The position numbers and the translations under genes were made by a program. Under the pieces are notes generated by a model. That model searched no databases, had not been told where the DNA came from, and was given only the letters and a program-made list of their open reading frames with translations. From Comamonadaceae bacterium UBA4962 (GTDB lineage Bacteria > Pseudomonadota > Gammaproteobacteria > Burkholderiales > Burkholderiaceae_C), in contig DHAE01000020.1 in NCBI GenBank assembly GCA_002397315.1, positions 4,424-68,423 on the forward strand: a stretch of 64,000 bases of DNA, in the 5' to 3' direction. Shown here one piece after another: positions 1 to 7,406 of this stretch (positions are counted from its first letter, which is position 1; each line of letters starts with the position of its first letter).

Positions 1-1337
1 TCCTTGTCGCCAATCGCGGCGAAATCGCCCTGCGCATCCAGCGCGCCTGCCATGAGCTGGGCGTCAAGGCCGTGATGGTGTATTCCGAGGCCGACCGCGA
101 CGCGAAGTACGTCAAGCTCGCCGAAGAGGCCGTCTGCATCGGCCCGGCCCCCTCGCCGCTGTCCTACCTCAACATGCCGGCGATCATCTCGGCCGCCGAG
201 GTGACCGACGCCGAGGCCATCCACCCCGGCTACGGCTTCCTCTCCGAGAACGCCGACTTCGCCGAGCGCGTGGAAAAGAGCGGCTTCCAGTTCATCGGCC
301 CCACGCCCGAGTCCATCCGCACGATGGGCGACAAGGTGTCGGCCAAGCAGGCCATGATCCGCGCGGGCGTGCCCTGCGTGCCGGGCTCCGAGGGCGAACT
401 GCCCGACGATCCGGTGCAGATCCGCCGCATCGCCAAGACGGTGGGCTATCCGGTGATCATCAAGGCGGCGGGCGGCGGCGGTGGCCGCGGCATGCGCGTG
501 GTGCACACCGAAGCCGCGCTGGTGAACGCCGTGCAGATGACCAAGGCCGAGGCCCAGGCCGCCTTCGGCAACCCGGCCGTGTACATGGAGAAGTTCCTCC
601 AGAACCCGCGCCACATCGAAATCCAGGTGCTGGCCGACAAGTTCCGCAATGCCGTGTACCTGGGCGAGCGCGACTGCTCGATGCAGCGCCGCCACCAGAA
701 GGTGATCGAGGAAGCGCCGGCGCCCGGCATTCCGCGCAAGCTCATCGAGAAGATCGGCGAGCGCTGCGTGGCCGCCTGCAAGAAGATCGGCTACCGCGGC
801 GCGGGCACGTTCGAGTTCCTCTACGAGAACGGCGAGTTCTACTTCATCGAGATGAACACGCGCGTGCAGGTCGAGCATCCGGTCACGGAGTGGATCACGG
901 GCGTGGACATCGTGAAGACCCAGATCATGGTCGCCGCGGGCGAGAAGCTGCCCTTCACGCAGCGCCAGATCGAGATCCGCGGCCATGCGATCGAGTGCCG
1001 CGTGAACGCGGAAGACGCCTACAAGTTCACCCCGTCGCCCGGCCGCATCACCGTCTGGCATGCGCCCGGAGGCCCGGGCGTGCGCGTGGACTCCCACGCC
1101 TACACCAACTACTACGTGCCGCCGAACTACGACTCCATGATCGGCAAGATCATCGTGCACGGCGACACGCGCGAGCAGGCCCTGGCCCGCATGCGCACGG
1201 CCCTGTCCGAGACGGTGATCGAAGGCATCCACACCAACATCCCGCTGCACCGCGAGCTGATGGTGGACGCCAAGTTCGTCGCCGGCGGCACCAACATCCA
1301 CTACCTGGAAGAGTGGCTGGCCGCGCACAAGCGCTGA
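1..1337 (+). CDS. accC: Biotin carboxylase subunit of acetyl-CoA carboxylase (5' partial)
   Basis: ATP-grasp enzyme that carboxylates the biotin on BCCP (AccB), the first half-reaction of acetyl-CoA carboxylase in fatty acid synthesis; cytosolic. The frame is open from base 3 with the family N-terminus (LVANRGEIALRIQRAC), so the true ATG lies a few codons left of the window; 444 residues are visible against about 449 in E. coli. Visible signatures are the glycine-rich ATP-grasp loop KAAGGGGGRGMRVV, the catalytic-domain segment EMNTRVQVEHPVTEW, and the C-terminal domain around GHAIECRVNAED. accB is expected just upstream, outside the window. prmA follows 84 bp downstream in the same direction, so read-through is likely. 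Nothing unusual in the visible sequence. Confidence 0.98.
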   Translation, partial: LVANRGEIALRIQRACHELGVKAVMVYSEADRDAKYVKLAEEAVCIGPAPSPLSYLNMPAIISAAEVTDAEAIHPGYGFLSENADFAERVEKSGFQFIGPTPESIRTMGDKVSAKQAMIRAGVPCVPGSEGELPDDPVQIRRIAKTVGYPVIIKAAGGGGGRGMRVVHTEAALVNAVQMTKAEAQAAFGNPAVYMEKFLQNPRHIEIQVLADKFRNAVYLGERDCSMQRRHQKVIEEAPAPGIPRKLIEKIGERCVAACKKIGYRGAGTFEFLYENGEFYFIEMNTRVQVEHPVTEWITGVDIVKTQIMVAAGEKLPFTQRQIEIRGHAIECRVNAEDAYKFTPSPGRITVWHAPGGPGVRVDSHAYTNYYVPPNYDSMIGKIIVHGDTREQALARMRTALSETVIEGIHTNIPLHRELMVDAKFVAGGTNIHYLEEWLAAHKR

Positions 1338-1421
1338 CCTTTGCCGGCCGCGGCCGGCTCCCCGCGCATGCTGGCGCTCCGGAAACGGGGGCCGGCATCG
1401 CCGTTTCTGGAGATGGATGCC

Positions 1422-2303
1422 ATGTTTGAGCTGAGCCTGTTGTGCCCCGAAGAGCGGATCGAAGCCGTGGGCGAAGCCCTGGAGGCGCTGGACGCGTTGA
1501 GCGTGTCGGTCGAGGATGCCGACGCCCAGACCGATGCCGAGCAGGCGCTGTTCGGCGAGCCCGGCATGCCGCCCCCGAAGGACGGCTGGCAGCGCAGCCG
1601 CGTGGTGGCGCTGTTCCCCACGCAGGAGGCCGCCGGCGAGGCGCGCGCGCTGCTGGAGGTGCAGGATTTCTTCGCGGGCTGCCGCGTGCTGGGGCTGGCC
1701 GAGGTGCCCGACCAGGACTGGGTGCGGCTCACGCAGTCGCAGTTCGCGCCCGTGGAGATCACGCCGGACTTCTGGATCGTGCCCACCTGGCATGAACTGC
1801 CGCCCCAGGCCGCGCGCCACATCCGGCTGGATCCCGGCCTGGCCTTCGGCACCGGCACGCACCCGACGACGCGCATGTGCCTGCGCTGGATCGCGCGGCG
1901 CGGCGGCGGTTTCGGCCGGGTGCTGGACTACGGCTGCGGCTCGGGCATCCTCGCGATCGGCGCCGCCAAGTTCGGCGCCACGGACATCGACGCGGTGGAC
2001 ATCGATCCCGCGGCCGTGGAATCGACCCGCCTCAATGCCGAGGCCAACGGCGTGGTGCTGAAGGCCGGCCTGCCGGACGCCGCGCAGGGCGCCTACGGCA
2101 CGGTGCTCGCGAACATCCTGGCCACGCCGCTCAAGGTGCTGGCGCCGCTGCTGTGCGCGCACGTCGATGCCGGCGGCCACCTGGTGCTGGCCGGCATCCT
2201 GGAGCGCCAGGCCGCCGAGCTGCAGGAAGCCTACGCGCCCTGGCTGCCGCTCGAGGTGAGCGACGCCGAGGATGGCTGGATCCTGATGACGGCGTCGCGC
2301 TGA
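1422..2303 (+). CDS. prmA: Ribosomal protein L11 methyltransferase
   Basis: SAM-dependent methyltransferase that trimethylates ribosomal protein L11 (RplK). The ATG at 1422 is chosen because GGAG lies 9 bases upstream, the protein then begins MFELSLLCPEE, and the length becomes 293 residues, the usual PrmA size; an in-frame ATG at 1413 abuts the Shine-Dalgarno and is less likely. The N-terminal half is the substrate-recognition domain. The C-terminal half has the Rossmann SAM motif VLDYGCGSGILAIGAAKFGA, the acidic loop AVDIDPAA and the motif ANILATPL, corresponding to the NxxxxP-type catalytic loop. It lies between accC and the DUF3426 gene. The accC-prmA-zinc-ribbon order is, to my knowledge, frequent in betaproteobacteria. 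Housekeeping; not essential in E. coli. Confidence 0.96.
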   Translation: MFELSLLCPEERIEAVGEALEALDALSVSVEDADAQTDAEQALFGEPGMPPPKDGWQRSRVVALFPTQEAAGEARALLEVQDFFAGCRVLGLAEVPDQDWVRLTQSQFAPVEITPDFWIVPTWHELPPQAARHIRLDPGLAFGTGTHPTTRMCLRWIARRGGGFGRVLDYGCGSGILAIGAAKFGATDIDAVDIDPAAVESTRLNAEANGVVLKAGLPDAAQGAYGTVLANILATPLKVLAPLLCAHVDAGGHLVLAGILERQAAELQEAYAPWLPLEVSDAEDGWILMTASR

Positions 2304-2337
2304 CGCGAAGGCGGGCCGCCCTGGGCGAAGCGCCACC

Positions 2338-2343
2338 TACAAT
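2338..2343 (+). promoter_or_regulatory. Candidate -10 element (TACAAT) ahead of the zinc-ribbon gene
   Basis: TACAAT sits 9 bases before the ATG at 2353, inside otherwise GC-rich DNA. No clear -35 hexamer is visible about 17 bases upstream. If used, the mRNA would have an extremely short or absent leader. Similar TA(A/C)AAT(C) elements precede several other genes in this window, which is the main reason to list it. Confidence 0.3.
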
Positions 2344-2352
2344 CGCGAGCCC

Positions 2353-4101
2353 ATGAGCCAGATCACGCGCTGCCCTGCCTGCGGCACGACCTTCAAGGTC
2401 GTCGCGGACCAGCTGCGCATCTCCGACGGCTGGGTGCGCTGCGGGCAGTGCAAGGACGTGTTCGATGCGTCCGCCCACCTGCTGCCGGCGGTCTCGGCGC
2501 CGGCGCGCCGGAGTGCGCAGCCGTCCGCGGCTCCGCCGGCACCACCGGCCGCCGCGCCCCAGCCGCTGGCGCCTGTACCCGCAGCCGTGGCCGCGCCCGT
2601 ACCGGCACCCGCACCGGCGGCCGCGCCCGTACCTGCCGCCCCGCCGGGTGCCGGCAGCGCCATGCCGCCCGCGCAGGCCCCCCGGGAGGCGCCTGCACCG
2701 GCCCTGCCGGACGCTCCTCCGCCCGCGGTGCTCCCGCGCGGCTTCCCCCCCGCTCCCGGTCCGTTGGCCACGGCGGCGGGCACCTCCGACGGGCTCCAGT
2801 CCGCTGCCGTGCCGGCCTTTCTGGAGCGGCGGCGGGAAGCCGTGCCTAGCGAAGACACCGATGCGGCCGGCCGTGCCTGGAGCCTGGAGCCGGTATCGCC
2901 GCTCGCATGGCGCGTGCGTCCCCCAGGACAGGCGTCGGCCGCGCCCGCGCAGGCGCAGCCGCAGTCCACCGATGTGGCGGAGCTGCCTATGCCGGTGCCT
3001 GGCTCCGCTGCCTCCGCGCCAGCGCCGGCCACCGCGTCTCCTGCGGCCAGGATGGCCCCGCACCGGCAGACGCCCGATCCGCTGGTGGGCTACGAGCTGC
3101 CCTTCGCCGAATTGCGCGACTCCGGCTGGCCCGAGGAGTTCGACAGCTACGCCGGGGAGTTGCGGGAAGAGGACCGGGGGGAGTTGGCGGCCGAACCCGC
3201 CCCCAGTCCGGCCGGGCCCAGCCTCGGCGAAGCTGCTGGTACCGGTAGCGGGTACCTGCCCGGCCTGCCGTCGCCGCGAAAGTACGATGCGCTGCCCGAA
3301 GACGATGCGCTGGAGCAGGAGGTGGCGAGGGAGCTTGCGCACGAAGCGGTCGATGTCGATACCGATCCGGTCGATGTCGCCACCCAGGCGATGCCGTTGG
3401 GCGATGCCGCGGTCGGGACCGGGGCGGCCGGGCCGGCCCCGTCGGTATGGCGGTCGGCGCGCGATGATGCCGCCACCGCGCAGGCGGTGGCCCCCGCCCT
3501 GCGGCGTCCGGCCGCGGTACGCGAGGCCGCTGGCACCGATGAAGACGCCTGGGACGACGACGAGGAACCGGAGGGCCGCGAGGACGAGCCCGGCTTCGTG
3601 CGGGCCGCCCGGCGCAGGGCCTGGTGGCGCAGGCCCACGGTGCGCATCGCCCTGGGCCTCGCGGGCGTGCTGCTGCTCGGTGTCCTGCTGCTCCAGGTGG
3701 CCCTCCAGGAGCGCAACCGCCTCGCGTCGCAATACCCCGCGATCCGCCCCCTGCTGCAGGTGCTGTGCGCGCCGCTGCAGTGCCGGATCGACCCGCCCCG
3801 CCGCATCGCGGACGTGGTGATCGACAGCTCCGCCTTCAACAAAGCGCGCGGCGAGGGCTACGTGCTCGCGGTCACGCTGCGCAGCCGTGCGGATTTCCCG
3901 GTGGCCACGCCCGCCCTGGAACTGACGCTGACCGACGCGCAGGAGCAGCCCGTGCTGCGCCGCGTGCTGATGCCGCAGGACCTGAATGCGCCCGCCGAGC
4001 TGCCGGCCGGCAGCGACTGGGGCGGTTCCTGGCCGGTGCGCATCGCGGGCGCCGCGGCACCGCGCGTGGCGGGCTATCGGCTGCTGGCGTTCTATCCATG
4101 A
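2353..4101 (+). CDS. MJ0042-type zinc-ribbon, DUF3426 single-pass membrane protein
   Basis: The function is not established. Residues 1-37 form a zinc ribbon with two CxxC pairs (C7/C10 and C30/C33) of the MJ0042 family. Residues about 40-420 are a long Pro/Ala-rich, probably disordered linker with acidic patches such as DEDAWDDDEE. A transmembrane helix lies at about 429-451 (VRIALGLAGVLLLGVLLLQ), followed by a C-terminal DUF3426 domain that ends in LLAFYP. With the zinc ribbon inside, the C-terminal domain would face the periplasm. The linker is long (582 residues in total), and its base composition matches the surrounding genes. It lies between prmA and the PfkB kinase with short gaps. The linker produces long overlapping shadow frames on both strands. 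Confidence 0.88.
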   Translation: MSQITRCPACGTTFKVVADQLRISDGWVRCGQCKDVFDASAHLLPAVSAPARRSAQPSAAPPAPPAAAPQPLAPVPAAVAAPVPAPAPAAAPVPAAPPGAGSAMPPAQAPREAPAPALPDAPPPAVLPRGFPPAPGPLATAAGTSDGLQSAAVPAFLERRREAVPSEDTDAAGRAWSLEPVSPLAWRVRPPGQASAAPAQAQPQSTDVAELPMPVPGSAASAPAPATASPAARMAPHRQTPDPLVGYELPFAELRDSGWPEEFDSYAGELREEDRGELAAEPAPSPAGPSLGEAAGTGSGYLPGLPSPRKYDALPEDDALEQEVARELAHEAVDVDTDPVDVATQAMPLGDAAVGTGAAGPAPSVWRSARDDAATAQAVAPALRRPAAVREAAGTDEDAWDDDEEPEGREDEPGFVRAARRRAWWRRPTVRIALGLAGVLLLGVLLLQVALQERNRLASQYPAIRPLLQVLCAPLQCRIDPPRRIADVVIDSSAFNKARGEGYVLAVTLRSRADFPVATPALELTLTDAQEQPVLRRVLMPQDLNAPAELPAGSDWGGSWPVRIAGAAAPRVAGYRLLAFYP

Positions 4102-4150
4102 GCGGCAGCGGCTTCTCTTTCTTCCTTTTTTCCAGTTCCACAGGATTTCT

Positions 4151-5047
4151 ATGGCTGCCCTGATTTGCGGTTCCCTGGCCTTTGACACCATCATGACGTT
4201 CGAGGGCCGCTTCGCCGAGCAGATCCTGCCCGACCAACTGCACATCCTCAACGTGTCCTTCCTGGTGCCGTCGCTGCGCCGCGACTTCGGCGGCTGCGCC
4301 GGCAACATCGCCTACAGCCTGAAGCTGCTGGGCGGCACGCCGGTGCCCATGGCCATGCTCGGCAGCGACGGGGCCGAATACCAGCAGCGCCTGCAGGGCC
4401 TGGGCATCGACACGCGCCACGTCGGCCGCGTGGACGAAACCTACACGGCGCAGGCGCTCATCATGACCGACCGCGACAACAACCAGATCACCGCGTTCCA
4501 CCCGGGCGCGATGATGCTCGCGCACCAGGCGCGCATCACCGCGGAACCGGACCTGCGCCTGGGCATCATCGCGCCGGACGGACGCGACGCGATGATCGAA
4601 CACGCGGCGCAGTTCGCGGCCGCCGGCATCCCCTTCGTCTTCGATCCGGGCCAGGGCCTGCCGATGTTCGGCGGGGAAGAACTGGCGCGCTTCATCGTCC
4701 AGGCGGACTGGGTGGCGGTGAACGACTACGAGGGCCGCATGCTGTGCGAGCGCACGGGCTGGAGCTTCGCCGAGATCTCCCGCAAGGTGCGCGGCCTGGT
4801 CGTCACCCTGGGTGCCGAGGGCTGCGACGTCTGGGAGGACGGCGTCGCCACGCGCGTGCCGCCCATGCAGCCGGCCGCGGTGGTCGATCCGACGGGGTGC
4901 GGCGACGCCTGGCGCGGCGCGCTGCTCTTCGGGCTGGAGCAGGGCTGGTCGCTCGCACGCTGCGCCGCGCTGGGCAACCGCCTGGGCGCGCTGAAGATCG
5001 CGCAGCGGGGACCGCAGAACTACCAGCTCGACTTCACGCCCGCCTGA
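4151..5047 (+). CDS. PfkB/ribokinase-family sugar or nucleoside kinase
   Basis: 298-residue kinase of the ribokinase (PfkB) superfamily. The N-terminal glycine-rich signature is GGCAGNIAYSLKLLGG, and the C-terminal signature is DPTGCGDAWRGALLFG, where GCGD replaces the common GAGD; the aspartate expected to act as catalytic base is kept. Close relatives are often annotated as adenosine kinase or generic carbohydrate kinase; the substrate cannot be decided from this sequence. The ATG at 4151 is preferred because CAGGA lies 5 bases upstream and the protein then starts directly with the first beta strand (ALICGSLAFD). A rho-independent terminator facing the opposite strand lies just after the stop. 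It is 49 bp after the DUF3426 gene, so the two may share a transcript. Confidence 0.88.
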   Translation: MAALICGSLAFDTIMTFEGRFAEQILPDQLHILNVSFLVPSLRRDFGGCAGNIAYSLKLLGGTPVPMAMLGSDGAEYQQRLQGLGIDTRHVGRVDETYTAQALIMTDRDNNQITAFHPGAMMLAHQARITAEPDLRLGIIAPDGRDAMIEHAAQFAAAGIPFVFDPGQGLPMFGGEELARFIVQADWVAVNDYEGRMLCERTGWSFAEISRKVRGLVVTLGAEGCDVWEDGVATRVPPMQPAAVVDPTGCGDAWRGALLFGLEQGWSLARCAALGNRLGALKIAQRGPQNYQLDFTPA

Positions 5048-5060
5048 GACCGCGCGGGCA

Positions 5061-5087
5061 TAAAAAAACCCGGTGCATGCACCGGGT
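5061..5087 (-). terminator. Rho-independent terminator of the histone H1-like gene
   Basis: A perfect inverted repeat at 5068-5087 (ACCCGGTGCATGCACCGGGT) is followed on the minus strand by seven T residues (A-run 5062-5068 on the plus strand). It lies 50 bp beyond the stop of the H1-like gene. The core TGCATGCACCGGG recurs imperfectly at 5099-5112. Confidence 0.85.
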
Positions 5088-5136
5088 CGGTCAGGCCCTG
5101 CATGCACCGGGCATGCGGCGGGCCTGAGACGCCGCC

Positions 5137-5880
5137 TCAGGGCTTGGTGCCCGTCGGGAAGGGCCATGCGGCCTGCGGGTTCAGCGTGGTCTGGGCTGCA
5201 GGCGCAGGGGCCGGAGCGGCGGCCTTCGTGGTCTTGGCTGCGGCGGACTTGCGCGGAGCGGCGGCCTTCTTCGCCATGCCGGTGGAGGCGGATGCGGCCT
5301 TCTTCGCGGGAGCGGCAGCAGCCTTCTTGGCCGGAGCGGCGGCCTTCTTCGCGGGTGCAGCGGCCTTCTTGGCAGGTGCAGCCTTCTTCGCGGGCGCAGC
5401 GGCCTTCTTGGCGGGTGCTGCCTTCTTCGCGGGTGCAGCGGCCTTCTTGGCAGGTGCTGCCTTCTTCGCAGGTGCAGCAGCCTTCTTGGCCGGAGCGGCA
5501 GCCTTCTTCGTGGTGGTCGACGCGGCCTTCTTGGCAGGCGCGGCAGCCTTCTTCGCCGTCGATGCCGACTTCGTGGACGAAGCAGCCTTCTTGGCGGGCG
5601 CAGCAGCCTTCTTCGCCGTGGTCGAAGCGGCCTTCTTGGCGGGCGCGGCAGCCTTCTTCGCCGTCGTCGATGCCGACTTCGTGGTGGACGAAGCCGCCTT
5701 CTTCGCGGGCGCGGCGGCCTTCTTCGTGGTGGTCGAAGCGGTCTTCTTGGCCGATGCCGTGGCCGGGGCCGCAGCGGCCTTCTTCACGGTCGTCGATGCC
5801 TTGGTGGTCGTCGCCGCTTTGTCCTTCTTCGCGGCGGGTGCTGCCTTCTTGGCGGCGGTCGTCTTTTTCGCAGTTGCCAT
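5137..5880 (-). CDS. Histone H1-like, lysine/alanine-rich nucleoid protein
   Basis: 247-residue, strongly basic, low-complexity protein built from degenerate repeats of the type KKAAAPAKKAA and KKAASTTAKKAA, ending in a non-repetitive tail (QAAWPFPTGTKP). This composition is that of bacterial H1-like proteins (AlgP/Hc1/BpH1 type) that bind DNA non-specifically and shape the nucleoid; no folded domain is visible. Two adjacent ATGs (5883 and 5880) follow AAGGAG; spacing favours 5880 (6 bases). An upstream extension of the frame to 5967 lacks such support. The repeats are also visible as near-identical DNA units, so the length probably varies between strains. It has its own terminator. The 189 bp upstream, toward nrdB, contains two GC-rich hairpins. 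Confidence 0.9.
   Translation of the reverse strand: MATAKKTTAAKKAAPAAKKDKAATTTKASTTVKKAAAAPATASAKKTASTTTKKAAAPAKKAASSTTKSASTTAKKAAAPAKKAASTTAKKAAAPAKKAASSTKSASTAKKAAAPAKKAASTTTKKAAAPAKKAAAPAKKAAPAKKAAAPAKKAAPAKKAAAPAKKAAPAKKAAAPAKKAAAPAKKAAAAPAKKAASASTGMAKKAAAPRKSAAAKTTKAAAPAPAPAAQTTLNPQAAWPFPTGTKP
5240..5870. repeat. Degenerate coding tandem repeats in the H1-like gene
   Basis: The plus strand shows recurring units of about 27-33 bp, such as GCCTTCTTGGCAGGTGC and GCCTTCTTCGCGGGTGC, encoding alternating AKKAA and AP/ST blocks. Units in the 5330-5520 stretch are the most alike, which suggests recent slippage or recombination. They carry no direct-repeat/spacer pattern and are not CRISPR. Confidence 0.85.
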
Positions 5881-5942
5881 CATTTTCTCCTTGGGTCGAT
5901 TTGCAAAGAGCGCTCCGTGCCTGCATTGGACATGGAGCGATC

Positions 5943-6031
5943 CATGGCGGTGGGCACCCGGGGGCACCCACCGCCATGAACGCGGGAACGCCCCGCGCGG
6001 CAGGGCCCTTGCGGGCTGCCGGTGCGGGGCG
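5943..6031. repeat. Two GC-rich inverted repeats between nrdB and the H1-like gene
   Basis: First dyad: 12-bp arms 5943-5954 (CATGGCGGTGGG) and 5967-5978. Second dyad: nested arms 5989-5996/6024-6031 (CGCCCCGC) and 5998-6003/6016-6021 (CGGCAG), with a further 4-bp pair inside. Neither is followed by a T-run on the minus strand, so they are not classical intrinsic terminators. They may still stabilise or end the nrdB transcript. Confidence 0.5.
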
Positions 6032-6069
6032 TGGAATGAAAAATCATGGCCTGGAATTACCGGGATCGA

Positions 6070-7269
6070 CTAATCCCAGGACAGCGCGCCGCCGGACTGG
6101 TACTCGATGACGCGCGTCTCGAAGAAGTTGCGTTCCTTCTTCAGGTCGATCATCTCGCTCATCCAGGGGAAGGGGTTCTCTTCGTTGGGGAAGAGCGCCT
6201 CCAGGCCGATCTGCGTGGCACGCCGGTTGGCGATGTAGCGCAGGTAGCCCTTGAACATCGAGGCATTCATGCCCAGCACGCCGCGGGGCATGGTGTCTTC
6301 CGCGTACTGGTACTCCAGCTCGACGGCCTTCATGAACAGGCCCTTGATCTCTTCCTTGAACTCCGCCGTCCAGAGGTGCGGGTTCTCGAGCTTGAGCTGG
6401 TTGATCAGGTCGATGCCGAAGTTGCAGTGCATCGACTCGTCGCGCAGGATGTACTGGTACTGCTCGGCGGCGCCGGTCATCTTGTTCTGGCGGCCCAGCG
6501 CGAGGATCTGCGTGAAGCCGACGTAGAAGAACAGGCCTTCCATCAGGCAGGCGAACACGATGAGCGACTTCAGCAGGGTCTGGTCGGTCTCGGGCGTGCC
6601 GGTCTTGAAGTCGGGGTCCATGATCGCCTCGATGAAGGGGATCAGGAACTCGTCCTTGTTGCGGATCGAATCGACCTCGTTGTAGGCGTTGAAGATCTCG
6701 CTCTCGTCGAGGCCGAGCGACTCGACGATGTACTGGTAGGCGTGCGTGTGGATCGCTTCCTCGAACGCCTGGCGCAGCAGGAACTGGCGGCACTCGGGCG
6801 CGGTGATGTGGCGGTACGTGCCCAGCACGATGTTGTTGGCGGCCAGCGAATCGGCGGTGACGAAGAAGCCGAGGTTGCGCTTGACGATGCGGCGCTCGTC
6901 CTCGGTCAGGCCGTTCGGGTCCTTCCACAACGCGATGTCGCGCGTCATGTTCACTTCCTGCGGCATCCAGTGGTTGGCGCAGGTGGCGAGGTACTTCTCC
7001 CAGGCCCACTTGTACTTGAAGGGGACGAGCTGGTTGACGTCGGTCTGGCCGTTGATGATGCGCTTGTCGGCGGCATTCACGCGGCGGTGCTGGACGGGTG
7101 CTGCGGCGGCGGAAGGCGCGGCTGCGGCGAGCGGCGCGGAAGCGGCAACGGACTGCAGCGCGGGGCTCTGGAAAGACGCGGGGGGCGCCATGTCGGGACG
7201 GTGGCTTTGCAGACCGCCGTCCGGAGTTTTCTGCGATGAGGGCTTGACTTCTTCGTCCCAGTTCAGCAT
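6070..7269 (-). CDS. nrdB: Class I ribonucleotide reductase, small (radical) subunit
   Basis: 399-residue R2 subunit that generates and holds the radical used by NrdA to reduce ribonucleotides. The diiron-ligand region is recognisable: EEAIHTHAYQYIVE and RDESMHCNFGIDLINQ. The C-terminus (VIEYQSGGALSWD) is the tail that docks into NrdA. The start MLNWDEEVKP is chosen because GGA is correctly spaced before it; the open frame upstream (to 7362) is AT-richer and unlike the family. The first 65 residues form an Ala/Pro-rich leader before the conserved core. It lies 137 bp downstream of nrdA, separated by a strong 14-bp hairpin, so the expression ratio of the two subunits may be set there. Confidence 0.97.
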   Translation of the reverse strand: MLNWDEEVKPSSQKTPDGGLQSHRPDMAPPASFQSPALQSVAASAPLAAAAPSAAAAPVQHRRVNAADKRIINGQTDVNQLVPFKYKWAWEKYLATCANHWMPQEVNMTRDIALWKDPNGLTEDERRIVKRNLGFFVTADSLAANNIVLGTYRHITAPECRQFLLRQAFEEAIHTHAYQYIVESLGLDESEIFNAYNEVDSIRNKDEFLIPFIEAIMDPDFKTGTPETDQTLLKSLIVFACLMEGLFFYVGFTQILALGRQNKMTGAAEQYQYILRDESMHCNFGIDLINQLKLENPHLWTAEFKEEIKGLFMKAVELEYQYAEDTMPRGVLGMNASMFKGYLRYIANRRATQIGLEALFPNEENPFPWMSEMIDLKKERNFFETRVIEYQSGGALSWD

Positions 7270-7362
7270 AGGTATTCCAATGGTCGGATTATGAAAGCAG
7301 CGCTGCAAAAATAAAAGCGCCGCAGCGTGGCGCAGCGATGTTTTTGTTGCTTCAGAGCACAC

Positions 7363-7395
7363 GCGCGGAAGGTCTCGCGATGAGACCTTCCGCGC
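7363..7395. repeat. Perfect 14-bp hairpin in the nrdA-nrdB intergenic region
   Basis: The arms 7363-7376 (GCGCGGAAGGTCTC) and 7382-7395 are exactly complementary, with a 5-base loop. It starts 11 bp after the nrdA stop. No T-run follows on the minus strand (GTGTGCTC instead), so it looks more like a transcript-stabilising or partially terminating element than a full terminator. Confidence 0.7.
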
Positions 7396-7406
7396 GGCGC
7401 ATCACA

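Noticed and set aside
2131..4308. 725-codon minus-strand frame opposite prmA/DUF3426 gene
   Set aside because: Composition is dominated by Arg, Gly and Pro repeats that arise from the Pro/Ala linker of the plus-strand gene; no motif, no ribosome-binding site.
5240..5870. Regular repeats that might suggest a CRISPR array
   Set aside because: Units are in-frame coding repeats of a Lys/Ala-rich protein, with no unique spacers and no conserved direct repeat.
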